Shown: positions 45,935-54,560 of the stretch, one piece after another | Position numbering within the stretch: position 1 is the stretch's first letter | Layout: every line of letters starts with the position of its first letter | Origin: Candidatus Accumulibacter similis | GTDB taxonomy: Bacteria > Pseudomonadota > Gammaproteobacteria > Burkholderiales > Rhodocyclaceae | Assembly: GCA_013347225.1 (NCBI GenBank) | Contig: CP054595.1 | Coordinates: forward strand, 1,116,001-1,180,000 | Direction: 5' to 3' | Length of the DNA: 64,000 bases | Translations under genes and position numbers: made by a program | Notes under the pieces: model-generated | Seen by the model: the letters and a program-made list of their open reading frames with translations, nothing else | What the model was told of the DNA's origin: nothing | The model's database searches: none

Positions 45935-47851
45935 TCAGGCGGCGCTGCTGGTGGCGCAGTGCGTCCTGCCGCCGGCGAACAGGCAGACGCGGTTGCGGCC
46001 GGCCTTCTTGGCTGCGTAGAGGGCCTTGTCGGCGGCGCGCAGCATGTCGTCGGGCTCCTCCATGCCGTCCTCACGGTTGGCGACGCCGATGCTGACCGAA
46101 CTCGGAATCTGAACGTTGGCGACCGTGATCCGCAGTTCACGGACCATCCGGCGCAGGCGTTCGGCGGCCAGCAGGGCGGCGCGGGGGTCGGCGTCGTGGC
46201 ACACCAGCAGGAACTCCTCACCGCCGATGCGGCTGACGCTGTCGTCCTTGCGGGCCGCCGCCTGGATCGCTCGCGCGACCGCCTGCAGGACCTGGTCGCC
46301 GATGGCATGTCCGTGCTGGTCGTTGATGGCTTTGAAATGATCGACATCGATCATCAGCGCCGCCACGGGCTGGCCGGTGCGCTGCGAGGCGCTCCAGAAG
46401 CGCTGCAGTGCGTCCATTCCGGCGCGCCGGTTGGGCAGCCCGGTCAACAGGTCGGTCATTGCCGCATGCTCCAGGCGGCGATTGCTGACCGCCAGTTCGG
46501 CGGCGAACTGCTTGAGCTGCGCGCGGTCGTGCTCCCAGGCCTCGAGCAACTTGGTGTAGTGCTGTGCGGCGCGCATGCGCGCACTCAGTGCTCGCATATT
46601 GACCGGTTTGGTGACGTAATCGTCGACCCCGGCTTCGAAGGCCTGGATCAGCTTCTCGTCCGTCTCCTCGCTGGTCAGCATGATGACGTACATCGACTGG
46701 CCCCAGTCGGTGGCGCGCAACGCGCGGCAGAAGTCGAGGCCGTCCATCACCGGCATCAGCGAGTCGGTGATGACGATCTGCGGCAGCACCTCGACGGCGA
46801 CCGCGAGAGCGTCACGACCATTTTCGGCGGTGAAGACGGTGCAGTCGAGGAGGTGCGAGAGCAGGTCCTCGGTCAGCATGCGGCTGGTCGGTTCGTCCTC
46901 GACCAGCAACACCCGCTTGCCGGCTGCGCCGGTGGCCGTTTCCTGCTCCCGGCGCGCGAGCGGGGTGTTCGCCATGGCGTCGAAGGATGGCAGCGGCGTC
47001 GCGGGGAGTTTGAGTAACTCGGCCCATTCCTGCCATTGGCTCACCACCTGATCGAAGACCTCGCCAAGGGCCCTCGCATCGAGGCCGATCTTGCCGCCCA
47101 GGAGCATGAGCTCGGCGATGTGGCCATTGCGTTCAGCCACCGGCGAACGTCCGAGATCGGCCATGCGCCGTGCCTGGAAGAAGAGTTGCACAAGCTGATG
47201 GGGTCGCGAGCCCTGGCTGAAGCCGGCTGCTTCGGGCCGCTCATGGTGGCAGACGGGCTCGGCGAGGGCACGGGGAATGCCGCAGTCGGCGAGGACGGCA
47301 GCCGTCACCTCGTTGTGATCGGCGCCCAGACGTTCGCGCTCGCGGGCCCGCAGCGCCTCGCCGCCGAGTTGCTCGGCCAGCACGGTCGCGTAGTCGGCGG
47401 GGTAGGCAGTCGCCAGTACCAGCGAGCCGATCTGCGCCAAGAGACCACAGGCAAACAGTTCGTCCGCCGAAGCAATCCGGGTCAAGCCGCCCAGTTCGTG
47501 ACAGGCGACCGCCATCAGCAGCGAATGCGACCAGAAGGCGGCGTGGTCGAAGGCGCTGCCGTTGCCCTCGAGATACTGGTCGACGAGCGAGAAGCCCATG
47601 GCCACCTGCCGCACCGTGCTCATGCCGAGGCGCAGCACGGCTTCCCGGATCGATGCGACGGGACGGCCACCGGAACGTGCCGAATTGCACAGACGCAACA
47701 GACGACTCGACAGGGCCGGGTCACTCTGCACGACCTTGGCCACCTCGTCGAGCGTCGCGTCCTCGCGCCGGCAGATCTCGAGGACAGCCAGCGCGACGCC
47801 TTTCGGGCTGGGCAGCCGGCCGCTGAGTCGAAGCTGTTCGATGCTGTTCAT
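45935..47851 (-). CDS. HDOD - receiver - GGDEF signalling protein
   Basis: 638 residues from ATG 47851 (AGGAAAGA ribosome site). The HDOD domain (about 8-210; LPSPKGVALAVLEICRREDATLDEVAKVVQSDPALSSRLLRL) is followed by a receiver (about 315-430) with phospho-Asp in IVITDSLMPVMDG and Lys in DDYVTKPV. A coiled linker leads to a GGDEF domain (about 465-625) with SRIGGEEFLLV and an RxxD site (RKDD). It should make c-di-GMP under control of phosphorylation of the receiver. The HPt protein encoded nearby could be its phosphodonor. No membrane segment. Confidence 0.9.
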   Translation of the reverse strand: MNSIEQLRLSGRLPSPKGVALAVLEICRREDATLDEVAKVVQSDPALSSRLLRLCNSARSGGRPVASIREAVLRLGMSTVRQVAMGFSLVDQYLEGNGSAFDHAAFWSHSLLMAVACHELGGLTRIASADELFACGLLAQIGSLVLATAYPADYATVLAEQLGGEALRARERERLGADHNEVTAAVLADCGIPRALAEPVCHHERPEAAGFSQGSRPHQLVQLFFQARRMADLGRSPVAERNGHIAELMLLGGKIGLDARALGEVFDQVVSQWQEWAELLKLPATPLPSFDAMANTPLARREQETATGAAGKRVLLVEDEPTSRMLTEDLLSHLLDCTVFTAENGRDALAVAVEVLPQIVITDSLMPVMDGLDFCRALRATDWGQSMYVIMLTSEETDEKLIQAFEAGVDDYVTKPVNMRALSARMRAAQHYTKLLEAWEHDRAQLKQFAAELAVSNRRLEHAAMTDLLTGLPNRRAGMDALQRFWSASQRTGQPVAALMIDVDHFKAINDQHGHAIGDQVLQAVARAIQAAARKDDSVSRIGGEEFLLVCHDADPRAALLAAERLRRMVRELRITVANVQIPSSVSIGVANREDGMEEPDDMLRAADKALYAAKKAGRNRVCLFAGGRTHCATSSAA

Positions 47852-48008
47852 TCTTTCCTGGCTCTGCCCGGCTGTCATCGGTCGCTTGCAGTCTACCGGT
47901 CCTGCCCGGCTCGCCACAAGCAAAACCTTAACCTCGTCGCAGGTTGGCGCCAAGCCACTGTGGCAACCGCGCCTTGCTGCCGTCGCCTGTGCCTGCTTGC
48001 GGCGAAGG

Positions 48009-49343
48009 CTAATCGCGGATCACCCGCATCGCTCGCCAGAGCAGCGCGCCGAGCAGTGCGGATGCCAGCAGCAGGCTGCCGACCGAGGCCAGCCAGAAGC
48101 CGCCGACGCCCATCGGCTGCGGCGAATGGAAGGCGAGCCACCAGCCGCCGAACAGTCCCACGCCCCAGAAGCAGAGGACATGCACGAACATCGGTGCGAA
48201 GGTGATGCGGTAGCCGCGCAGGGCATGCGCGGCGATCGTCTGCACGGCGTCGAAGATCTGGTAGCAGGCGACATAGCCGAACAGCCCGAGAGCGACTGCC
48301 TGCACCGCAGGATCATCGGTCCAGACCGCGGCCAGCGGCGTCGCCAACAGCCAGAGGATGATGCCGAGCAGCGTCGACAGGCTGCCGGCGAGCAGCAGCC
48401 CGGCGCCTATCGATTGGCCGGCACGTTGCCAGTCGCGTGCGCCGGCCGCTTGGCCGACCTGCGCCAGCGTTGCGATGCCCAACGCCAGCGGCAGCATGTA
48501 GCAGATCGCCGCCAGGTTGGCGACGATGCGATGGCCGGCAACGACGGTCGCGCCGAGCTGGGCGACGAAGAGCGCCATCAGCGTGAACGACGAGATCTCG
48601 ACGAAATGCGAGAATCCCATCGGCAGCCCGAGCCGCAGCAGGCGCGCCAGCGGTTCGCGCTGTGGCAACTGCCAGCCGGCGAACGGGCGGTACGGCCGCA
48701 GTGGCTTGCCGCAGCGCAGGTAGGCGGCGGCACTGCAAAGGGAGAAGATGGCGACGGCGACGTTCGACAGACCGCAACCGACGACTCCGAGCGCTTCGCC
48801 ACCCCAGGCGCCGGTCACCAGCAGCGAGGCCAGAACCGCGTGCAGCAGCGTGCTGCCGAGACTGATCAGCAACAGCGGTCGCGGTCGCCCGAGGGCGTTG
48901 CAGAAGGCATGAAAGGTGCGGTAGAGCAGGATCGCCGGCATGCCGAGCGCGAGCAGCGCGAGGTAGTCACGGGCCTTCTCCTCGACCGCCGGGTCGATCC
49001 GTGACAGCGTCAGCAGCGGTGCCGGATGGAGCAGCACGAAGACACCCGGGATCGCCAGCAGCAGCGCCAGCCACAACGCCTGCTGCAGGGCAGCGGCGAT
49101 GTCGCCGTCACGACCGGCACCGTGCAGATGGGCGACCGTCGGCGCCAGGGCCTGCAGCACGCCGACGAGCGCGAAGACGACCGAGACGTAGATGCCGCCG
49201 CCGACGGCCACCGCAGCCAGGTCGTCGGTACCGTGGTGGCCGAGCAGCGCGGTGTCGATGACCATCATCCCCATCGAACTCAACTGGGCGAGCAGCATCG
49301 GCAGCGCGTGCGCGAGGAGGCGGCGGGAGTGGTCGATGAGCAT
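48009..49343 (-). CDS. MATE-family efflux transporter
   Basis: 444 residues, about 12 transmembrane helices in two six-helix halves, MATE/NorM family. Segments typical of the family: LPMLLAQLSSMGMMVIDTALLGHHGTDDLAAVAVG near the start and GFSHFVEISSFTLMALFVAQLGATVVAGHRI at the start of the second half. It likely exports cationic drugs or metabolites against H+ or Na+. Stands alone on the minus strand, divergent from paaK. Confidence 0.92.
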   Translation of the reverse strand: MLIDHSRRLLAHALPMLLAQLSSMGMMVIDTALLGHHGTDDLAAVAVGGGIYVSVVFALVGVLQALAPTVAHLHGAGRDGDIAAALQQALWLALLLAIPGVFVLLHPAPLLTLSRIDPAVEEKARDYLALLALGMPAILLYRTFHAFCNALGRPRPLLLISLGSTLLHAVLASLLVTGAWGGEALGVVGCGLSNVAVAIFSLCSAAAYLRCGKPLRPYRPFAGWQLPQREPLARLLRLGLPMGFSHFVEISSFTLMALFVAQLGATVVAGHRIVANLAAICYMLPLALGIATLAQVGQAAGARDWQRAGQSIGAGLLLAGSLSTLLGIILWLLATPLAAVWTDDPAVQAVALGLFGYVACYQIFDAVQTIAAHALRGYRITFAPMFVHVLCFWGVGLFGGWWLAFHSPQPMGVGGFWLASVGSLLLASALLGALLWRAMRVIRD

Positions 49344-49534
49344 CGGGCCGGCTGCGGGTTGGAAGGTCGTTCAGCGTACCCGATTTCGCCGCCGCTGCGG
49401 CTGTGCGGCGGCATCCGGCGGCGGCCCCGGGGGCGCTGCCGGAGAAAAAAGCGCCCGATCGCGATCCTGCTGGTTGAAAGGTACCCGTGTATCGGCTAGG
49501 GTTTCGGCTTTCGCCGTTCCGGGAGATCAGGAAG

Positions 49535-50848
49535 ATGGTCGCTGCCAGTCGTGTCACCGCCTACGAACCGATCGAGACTGCCAGTCGAGACGAGATAAGT
49601 GCGCTGCAGCTCGAGCGCCTGCGCTGGTCGCTGCGCCACGCCTACGACCATATCGAGCATTACCGGCGCAAGTTCGATGCGCAGGGCGTTCACCCGGACG
49701 ATCTGAAGACGCTCGACGATCTCGCGCGCTTCCCCTTCACGAGCAAGGACGACCTGCGGCAGAACTACCCGTTCGGGATGTTCGCCGTGCCGCGCGACCG
49801 CGTCGTGCGGGTGCACGCCTCGTCGGGAACGACCGGGCAACCGACCGTCGTCGGTTACACGCAGAACGATATCGACATGTGGGCGACGCTGATGGCGCGT
49901 TCGATCCACGCCGCTGGCGGCCGCCGCGGCGACATGGTGCACATCGGCTATGGCTACGGCCTGTTCACCGGCGGTCTCGGTGCGCACTATGGTGCCGAGC
50001 GTCTCGGCTGCACGGTCATCCCGATGTCCGGCGGGCAGACCGAAAAGCAGGTGCAGTTGATCAATGATTTCAAACCCGACATCATCATGGTGACACCTTC
50101 GTACCTGCTCAACCTGGCGGACGAGTTCAAGCGGCAGCGAATCGATCCGACGGCGAGCGGGCTGCGCGTCGGTCTCTTCGGCGCGGAACCGTGGACCAAC
50201 CAGATGCGTGTCGAGATCGAGAGCACCTTCGCCATCGATGCCATCGACCTCTATGGGCTCTCCGAAGTGATCGGTCCGGGTGTCGCCAGCGAGTGCATCG
50301 AGAGCAAGGACGGGCCGGTGATCTGGGAGGATCACTTCTACCCCGAGGTGATCGATCCGCTGACCGGCGAGGTGCTCCCGGAAGGCCGACACGGCGAGCT
50401 GGTCTTCACCTCGCTGTCGAAAGAGGCGCTGCCGATGATCCGCTACCGCACGCGCGACCTGACCTGCCTGCTGCCGCCAACGGCGCGCTCGATGCGGCGG
50501 ATCGACAAGATCACCGGCCGTTCGGACGACATGCTGATCGTCCGCGGCGTCAATGTCTTTCCGTCGCAGATCGAGGAATTGATCCTCAAGCAGCCGAAGC
50601 TGTCGCCGCACTACCTGATCGAGGTCTGGCGCGACGGCCATCTCGATTCGGTGGCCGTCGATGTCGAACTCAAGCGGGAGTACCGCTACCTGCCGGCGGT
50701 CGACAAGGAGCACGTCGCGCACTCGCTGCAGCGGCACATCAAATCGTTCATCGGCATTTCGACCGAAGTGCGCATCGCCGACATCGGTGGCATCGAGCGC
50801 TCGCTCGGCAAGGCGCGGCGGGTCATCGACCGGCGGCCGCGCGAGTAG
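49535..50848 (+). CDS. paaK: Phenylacetate-CoA ligase
   Basis: 437 residues from ATG 49535 (ribosome site GGGAG/AGGAAG just upstream), the standard PaaK length. The AMP-binding loop VHASSGTTGQPTVVGYT, the YGLSEVIGPGVASEC motif, and the C-terminal KITGRSDDMLIVRGVNVFPSQIEE hinge identify the adenylate-forming PaaK family, which activates phenylacetate (or a related aryl acid) with CoA and ATP. No other paa genes (ring epoxidase, hydratase) are present in the window, so it may serve anaerobic aromatic metabolism or a salvage role. Confidence 0.92.
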   Translation: MVAASRVTAYEPIETASRDEISALQLERLRWSLRHAYDHIEHYRRKFDAQGVHPDDLKTLDDLARFPFTSKDDLRQNYPFGMFAVPRDRVVRVHASSGTTGQPTVVGYTQNDIDMWATLMARSIHAAGGRRGDMVHIGYGYGLFTGGLGAHYGAERLGCTVIPMSGGQTEKQVQLINDFKPDIIMVTPSYLLNLADEFKRQRIDPTASGLRVGLFGAEPWTNQMRVEIESTFAIDAIDLYGLSEVIGPGVASECIESKDGPVIWEDHFYPEVIDPLTGEVLPEGRHGELVFTSLSKEALPMIRYRTRDLTCLLPPTARSMRRIDKITGRSDDMLIVRGVNVFPSQIEELILKQPKLSPHYLIEVWRDGHLDSVAVDVELKREYRYLPAVDKEHVAHSLQRHIKSFIGISTEVRIADIGGIERSLGKARRVIDRRPRE

Positions 50849-50985
50849 CAGCGGACGGCGAGGCGCCAGTGGCAGTCTCGTCGCGTCTGCCTCCGCGTGT
50901 TATCTTTGCGCCTGGACGGCCATGCAGGCACGCCGTCCCGCCCTGCACCATTGCCACCGCCACCTGGGAGCTTCCAGCGCGCGCC

Positions 50986-51816
50986 GTGAATCTCGTCTTT
51001 GATGGTCCCGGCCAGCCCATCGGGCTGGTACCGCACAGCCTCATCGCCCTGCTGCCGCTGGGTGTCTGGGCCTATCGGCGCTTCGTCAGCAAGCGGGGCA
51101 GTTCGCTCGTCTGGCTGCTGGCCGCTGTGGGGAGCCTTCTGCTGCTCAACGGGATCGTGCTCTGGGACCAGTTGCGGGTGCGGCGGATGGACGAGGAAGG
51201 CACCCTCCAGGTCACGCGCGGCACGGTCACGCAGAGCTGGCACATCGTCTCGCGTGAGCGTGACTGGACGCGCAGCACGCTGAGCTACACGACCACGGTC
51301 AGCGAGGGCTTCGACGCCGGCGGCGTGCGGTTCCGCTGGAACGTTGGCGACAGTTTCTCGCCCGCAACCTTTTCGAATGCGGGCGAGCCGCCGCTCTCTT
51401 TTCCACAAGGCACCGCGGTCGAAGTCAGCTGGTTCGTCGATCCCGCCAGTCAGGACGAGCGCCGCATCGTCCGTCTGCGCATGGGTCTGCCGGGTGAACG
51501 GGCAACTTCTGCCGATGCTGAATTCGCGGCGGTGATTGCCGGATTCGTCGCTGCGCTCGAGTCAGGAAACGGCGCGAGGCTGTCGGAGCTGATGCACTTT
51601 CCGGTGAGCCTCGGCGGACACCTGCTCGGTCCCGAGCAGGCGGAAAGCTTGTGGGCAGCGCTATCGATGCCCGCGCTGCACACCTGCCTGCAAACGGCCG
51701 TGGCAGACGACGTCTCCGACGGATCACGGCGCATCGTCTGCCACGGCGTGACGCTGGTCTTCGCGCGTACGGCTGCCGGCGCGTGGCGGCTGCGCGAGCT
51801 GCACCAGGGATCCTGA
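50986..51816 (+). CDS. Hypothetical membrane-anchored protein
   Basis: 276 residues from GTG 50986 (start uncertain). Two hydrophobic segments near the N-terminus (SLIALLPLGVWAYRRF and LVWLLAAVGSLLLLNGIVLW) lead to a soluble domain of about 200 residues. Its first part (GTVTQSWHIVSRERDWTRSTLSY..., VRFRWNVGDSF) recalls DUF3592-type beta domains. The last part (IAGFVAALESGNGARLSELMHFPVSL...) looks like a small alpha/beta module. Function unknown. It follows paaK on the same strand after 137 bases. Confidence 0.65.
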   Translation: MNLVFDGPGQPIGLVPHSLIALLPLGVWAYRRFVSKRGSSLVWLLAAVGSLLLLNGIVLWDQLRVRRMDEEGTLQVTRGTVTQSWHIVSRERDWTRSTLSYTTTVSEGFDAGGVRFRWNVGDSFSPATFSNAGEPPLSFPQGTAVEVSWFVDPASQDERRIVRLRMGLPGERATSADAEFAAVIAGFVAALESGNGARLSELMHFPVSLGGHLLGPEQAESLWAALSMPALHTCLQTAVADDVSDGSRRIVCHGVTLVFARTAAGAWRLRELHQGS

Positions 51817-51949
51817 TCCCGGCACGCGGCCCGGGGGGAAACGGCGCCAGCCTTTCCCGGCACGGCAAGGAGTGGCGCGCGGCGCGGGACCGTGTGCGGA
51901 GGTCGAACCAACTACGCCCAAGAGAGGGCATTGCGGAAGGGATTCGTCC

Positions 51950-52327
51950 ATGATGAGCAACGTTGCCCCCCGACTGCTGGCCGGTCTCCTGGCGCTTTGC
52001 CTCGTGTCCGTTGACGTCGCAGGTGCTGCCGGGAGGGCTGGCGCGCTGCAGGGCGAATACGAGTTCCATGGCCGGACGCGCGTCGACCCGCCTCCGGGCG
52101 AGCCACACGATACGCATCTCGGGCTGGTGCTCGAAGGTGCGGTGGCGCGCGACCTCTATCGCCGCATGCGGGTGCGCAGCGTGCGCGACCCCTGTCTCGA
52201 TGATGGTTCGCGCAGCAAGATTCAGGGCCCGCTGCGCTGCAGCGAGATGGCCAGCGGGCGGCACTGGCGCTGCGAGTTTGCGATCCAGCTCGATACGCTG
52301 GCGCTCGTTGCCGACGGCGTTTGCTAG
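51950..52327 (+). CDS. Secreted hypothetical protein
   Basis: 125 residues from ATG 51950 (or 51953). A signal peptide (LLAGLLALCLVSVDVAGAAG) is followed by a short mature domain with three Cys (VRDPCLDDG, PLRCSEM, HWRCEFAI) and a final Cys at the C-terminus, suggesting disulfide bonds in the periplasm. I do not recognise the family. The gene is convergent with the TIR gene, 64 bases between stops. Confidence 0.65.
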   Translation: MMSNVAPRLLAGLLALCLVSVDVAGAAGRAGALQGEYEFHGRTRVDPPPGEPHDTHLGLVLEGAVARDLYRRMRVRSVRDPCLDDGSRSKIQGPLRCSEMASGRHWRCEFAIQLDTLALVADGVC

Positions 52328-52391
52328 TCGAGCCGACAGGCAGGTACGCCGTCGGCGAGCGGCGGCCGTGTCCACGCCATTGGCGGGACCT

Positions 52392-53720
52392 CTATGGCGC
52401 TGCGCTTTCGTCGTCCCGCGCCAGACTGCCGACGTGCGTTGCCGACTGGCGCAGTCTGTCGAGGTCGCCTTCGGCGCAGTCGATGTAGCTGTAGATGCCG
52501 ATGATCGGTGGCAACTCGCGCTCGGAGTACAGGCGCAGCGTCCGGATCATCGATTGCCGCGTGCTGTACTCCTTGAGCTTGGCGCACTGGAACTCGTCCC
52601 AGCAGACTGGCGAAGCGGTGTAGTCGGGCGAGAGGATGGCGATGAAGTGGCGCGTCCTGTTGACCGCGTCGGAGATGATCCTGAGCCACTGCCCGCCGAC
52701 CGGGATCGATTTGCGATCGTGGAAGACGCGTGCCGACGGCGCGCACTGCTGCAGGGCGCGAACGAATTCCGCGACTTCGCGCTCCTGGCGGTGCGCATAG
52801 CTGATGAAAAAATCGTAAGCGCCAGCGTCGTCATCGGCGACAGCCGCCGCTGCGGTTTCGCCCGGGCCTGCGGCCACCGGTGGGCGGCGATCGATGCGCG
52901 CGAAGAGGCGCTGCAGCAGTTCCTTCTCGTCGTCCGCGGCGGCGCCCAGGAGATCCTGGCGCAGGTGTTGTTCGCAGGTGGCGACCATCTGCTCGGCGAG
53001 CCGCTGCAGCGGCACGCGGTCGCCCGTCGGCGCCCGCCCGGCCGCTGCACGGCCGCCGGCGAGCCGCTGCTGGTGACGCTGCCGCGATGCGGCAAACAGG
53101 GCGGCGGCGGCAGTCGCTTTCTCCCCCGAGAAGGCGACGATCTTCAACTGCCGGATCGGCAGCCCCTGTTCGAGCCAGAAGATCGCGGCGTCGAGCAGCC
53201 GCGGCAGCAGGTCCTCGAGTGCGACCTGCTGGTTGCCGGTCGCCAGCAGCGGCATGGCGACGCGGTCGATGTCGAAGCGGCGCTGGCCGTCGCGGTCGGG
53301 GATGATGAAGTTGTTCAGGCAACGGAAGACGAAGCCGACGCGGTCCTCGATGTTCGCCCGCTCGTTGCCGGCGTCGGCGACGAATGCCGGATACAGCGGC
53401 TCGAAGCAGATGATGCGGCGAAAGTTGAATCGGCTGGCAAGCTCCGGCGACAGCGTCTGCGACAGCCAGCAGCCGAGGCGGACGCGCTCATCCTCCTCTT
53501 TCCGGCGGGCGATTGCGCGCATGTCGAGACCACGCTCGAAGAGGCTGCTGAACAGCGTTCCGGGGTTCGGCGTATAGCTGTCGGGAAAGGCCGAGACGAC
53601 CAGCGCGTCGACCGCGTGCGTCGGCGGAATCGCCGCCAGGTCGCCGGCAAGGAGCTGGATGCTGGCTTCCTGCCCGTCACCCCGGTGGGGCAGCACCGTC
53701 AGTTCGTCAATGATCTGCAT
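52392..53720 (-). CDS. Macro-like domain fused to a TIR domain
   Basis: 442 residues, soluble. The C-terminal TIR domain (about 302-440) begins AYDFFISYAHRQ, has a BB-loop region FHDRKSIPVGGQWLRIISDAV, and CWDEFQCA with Glu at residue 376 at the position of the catalytic Glu of NAD-cleaving TIRs. The N-terminal 200 residues look like a macro domain: LLAGDLAAI (21-29), AVDALVVSAF (36-45) and RVAMPLLATGN (153-163) match its nucleotide-binding strands. Such domains bind ADP-ribose-type products of NAD cleavage. A Gln/Arg linker joins them. The ATG overlaps the end of a small upstream ORF by 14 bases. A role in phage defence or NAD signalling is inferred; the TIR call is firm, the macro call moderate. 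Confidence 0.8.
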   Translation of the reverse strand: MQIIDELTVLPHRGDGQEASIQLLAGDLAAIPPTHAVDALVVSAFPDSYTPNPGTLFSSLFERGLDMRAIARRKEEDERVRLGCWLSQTLSPELASRFNFRRIICFEPLYPAFVADAGNERANIEDRVGFVFRCLNNFIIPDRDGQRRFDIDRVAMPLLATGNQQVALEDLLPRLLDAAIFWLEQGLPIRQLKIVAFSGEKATAAAALFAASRQRHQQRLAGGRAAAGRAPTGDRVPLQRLAEQMVATCEQHLRQDLLGAAADDEKELLQRLFARIDRRPPVAAGPGETAAAAVADDDAGAYDFFISYAHRQEREVAEFVRALQQCAPSARVFHDRKSIPVGGQWLRIISDAVNRTRHFIAILSPDYTASPVCWDEFQCAKLKEYSTRQSMIRTLRLYSERELPPIIGIYSYIDCAEGDLDRLRQSATHVGSLARDDESAAP

Positions 53721-53946
53721 GCACTACCTCCTGCAACGCGGTGGGCCAACCGATGGCGACCGTATGGTAACGCAGCCGCGCCAGCCGCGGGTCCTCCTTG
53801 CGGGTGCCGGTCAGTCGCTGCTGCCGTGCCAGTTGCTCGTGCCGCTCCCGACTGCTCACGAGCGCGCTGTCGCGCCGGTCCGGGCCGTGCGCCGGGCAGG
53901 CCCTGCCGATGGCCGCTGCCTTGACTTTCGCCTGCTGCGCCGACAC
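53707..53946 (-). CDS. Small hypothetical protein coupled to the macro-TIR gene
   Basis: 79 residues from GTG 53946 (TTG 53952 is also possible). It is highly charged with many Arg and Gln (SAQQAKVKAAAIGRACPAHG, SSRERHEQLARQQRLTGTRK) and mostly helical, with no signal peptide. Its stop lies inside the start of the TIR gene (14-base overlap), a sign of translational coupling. I do not recognise a family; it could be a partner or adaptor of the TIR protein, or a remnant. Composition does not look like a shadow of another gene, because nothing else is coded here. Confidence 0.5.
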   Translation of the reverse strand: MSAQQAKVKAAAIGRACPAHGPDRRDSALVSSRERHEQLARQQRLTGTRKEDPRLARLRYHTVAIGWPTALQEVVHADH

Positions 53947-54112
53947 GCGCAAGCGGTGGATCGACGGTTAGAATGCCGGCAGGGGTGGCGTCGAGGACAG
54001 CGCCGCCGTTCTTTTGCCGTTCCCTGTACCAATATCCGGCAGCGCCATCCGGTGGGGATCGTACCGAGGTCGCCCGATGCGAACGCAGCCGGAGTCTGTG
54101 GAGCCCCCTGTC

Positions 54113-54328
54113 ATGCGCAAACTGATCATTGGTCCGCTGATCGCCTACCTGACGGGCCTGCGCTTTCCGTTCCTGTTCGGCATAGCCGCCGTGCTGTTCG
54201 TCGTCGACCTGTTCGTTCCCGACGTCATTCCCTTTGCCGACGAGATCCTGCTCGGCCTGGGCGCTGCCCTCCTTGGCGCGTGGAAGGAGAAGCGGCAGGA
54301 GCGCGGGTCGCGAGCCGGCCCGTCTTAG
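54113..54328 (+). CDS. DUF6116 small membrane protein
   Basis: 71 residues: MRKLIIGPLIAYLTGLRFPFLFGIAAVLFVVDLFVPD... with one or two hydrophobic helices and a PFADEILLGLG motif, followed by a basic WKEKRQERG tail. These are the marks of the small DUF6116 inner-membrane proteins of beta/gammaproteobacteria; function unknown. A possible -10 box TAGAAT lies near 53970. Confidence 0.8.
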   Translation: MRKLIIGPLIAYLTGLRFPFLFGIAAVLFVVDLFVPDVIPFADEILLGLGAALLGAWKEKRQERGSRAGPS

Positions 54329-54560
54329 GAGCACGCGTCAATCGCGGCGCGGCCGGTTCGAGGTGTTGGCATCCGGCCGGCGGTCGTCTCCAGCCCGGTA
54401 GCGATCCTGTCCCCGGCTGTCTGGAATGCGCTTGCCAGATGGTCGAGCCAAGGTCTATGCTCTATGACTGGTGCCGGTCTGATCGCCCGGCCGCCGTGAG
54501 CAGCGCTTCCTTCGTTGCTGGCGGGTTTGCTCGTTAGTCCCATTTCGTGCCCGAGGATGC
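54329..54560. other. Intergenic stretch before the DUF3300 gene
   Basis: 232 bases with no recognisable gene. It should hold the promoter of the DUF3300-DUF2950 pair, but no strong -35/-10 set or operator was identified. Confidence 0.35.
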
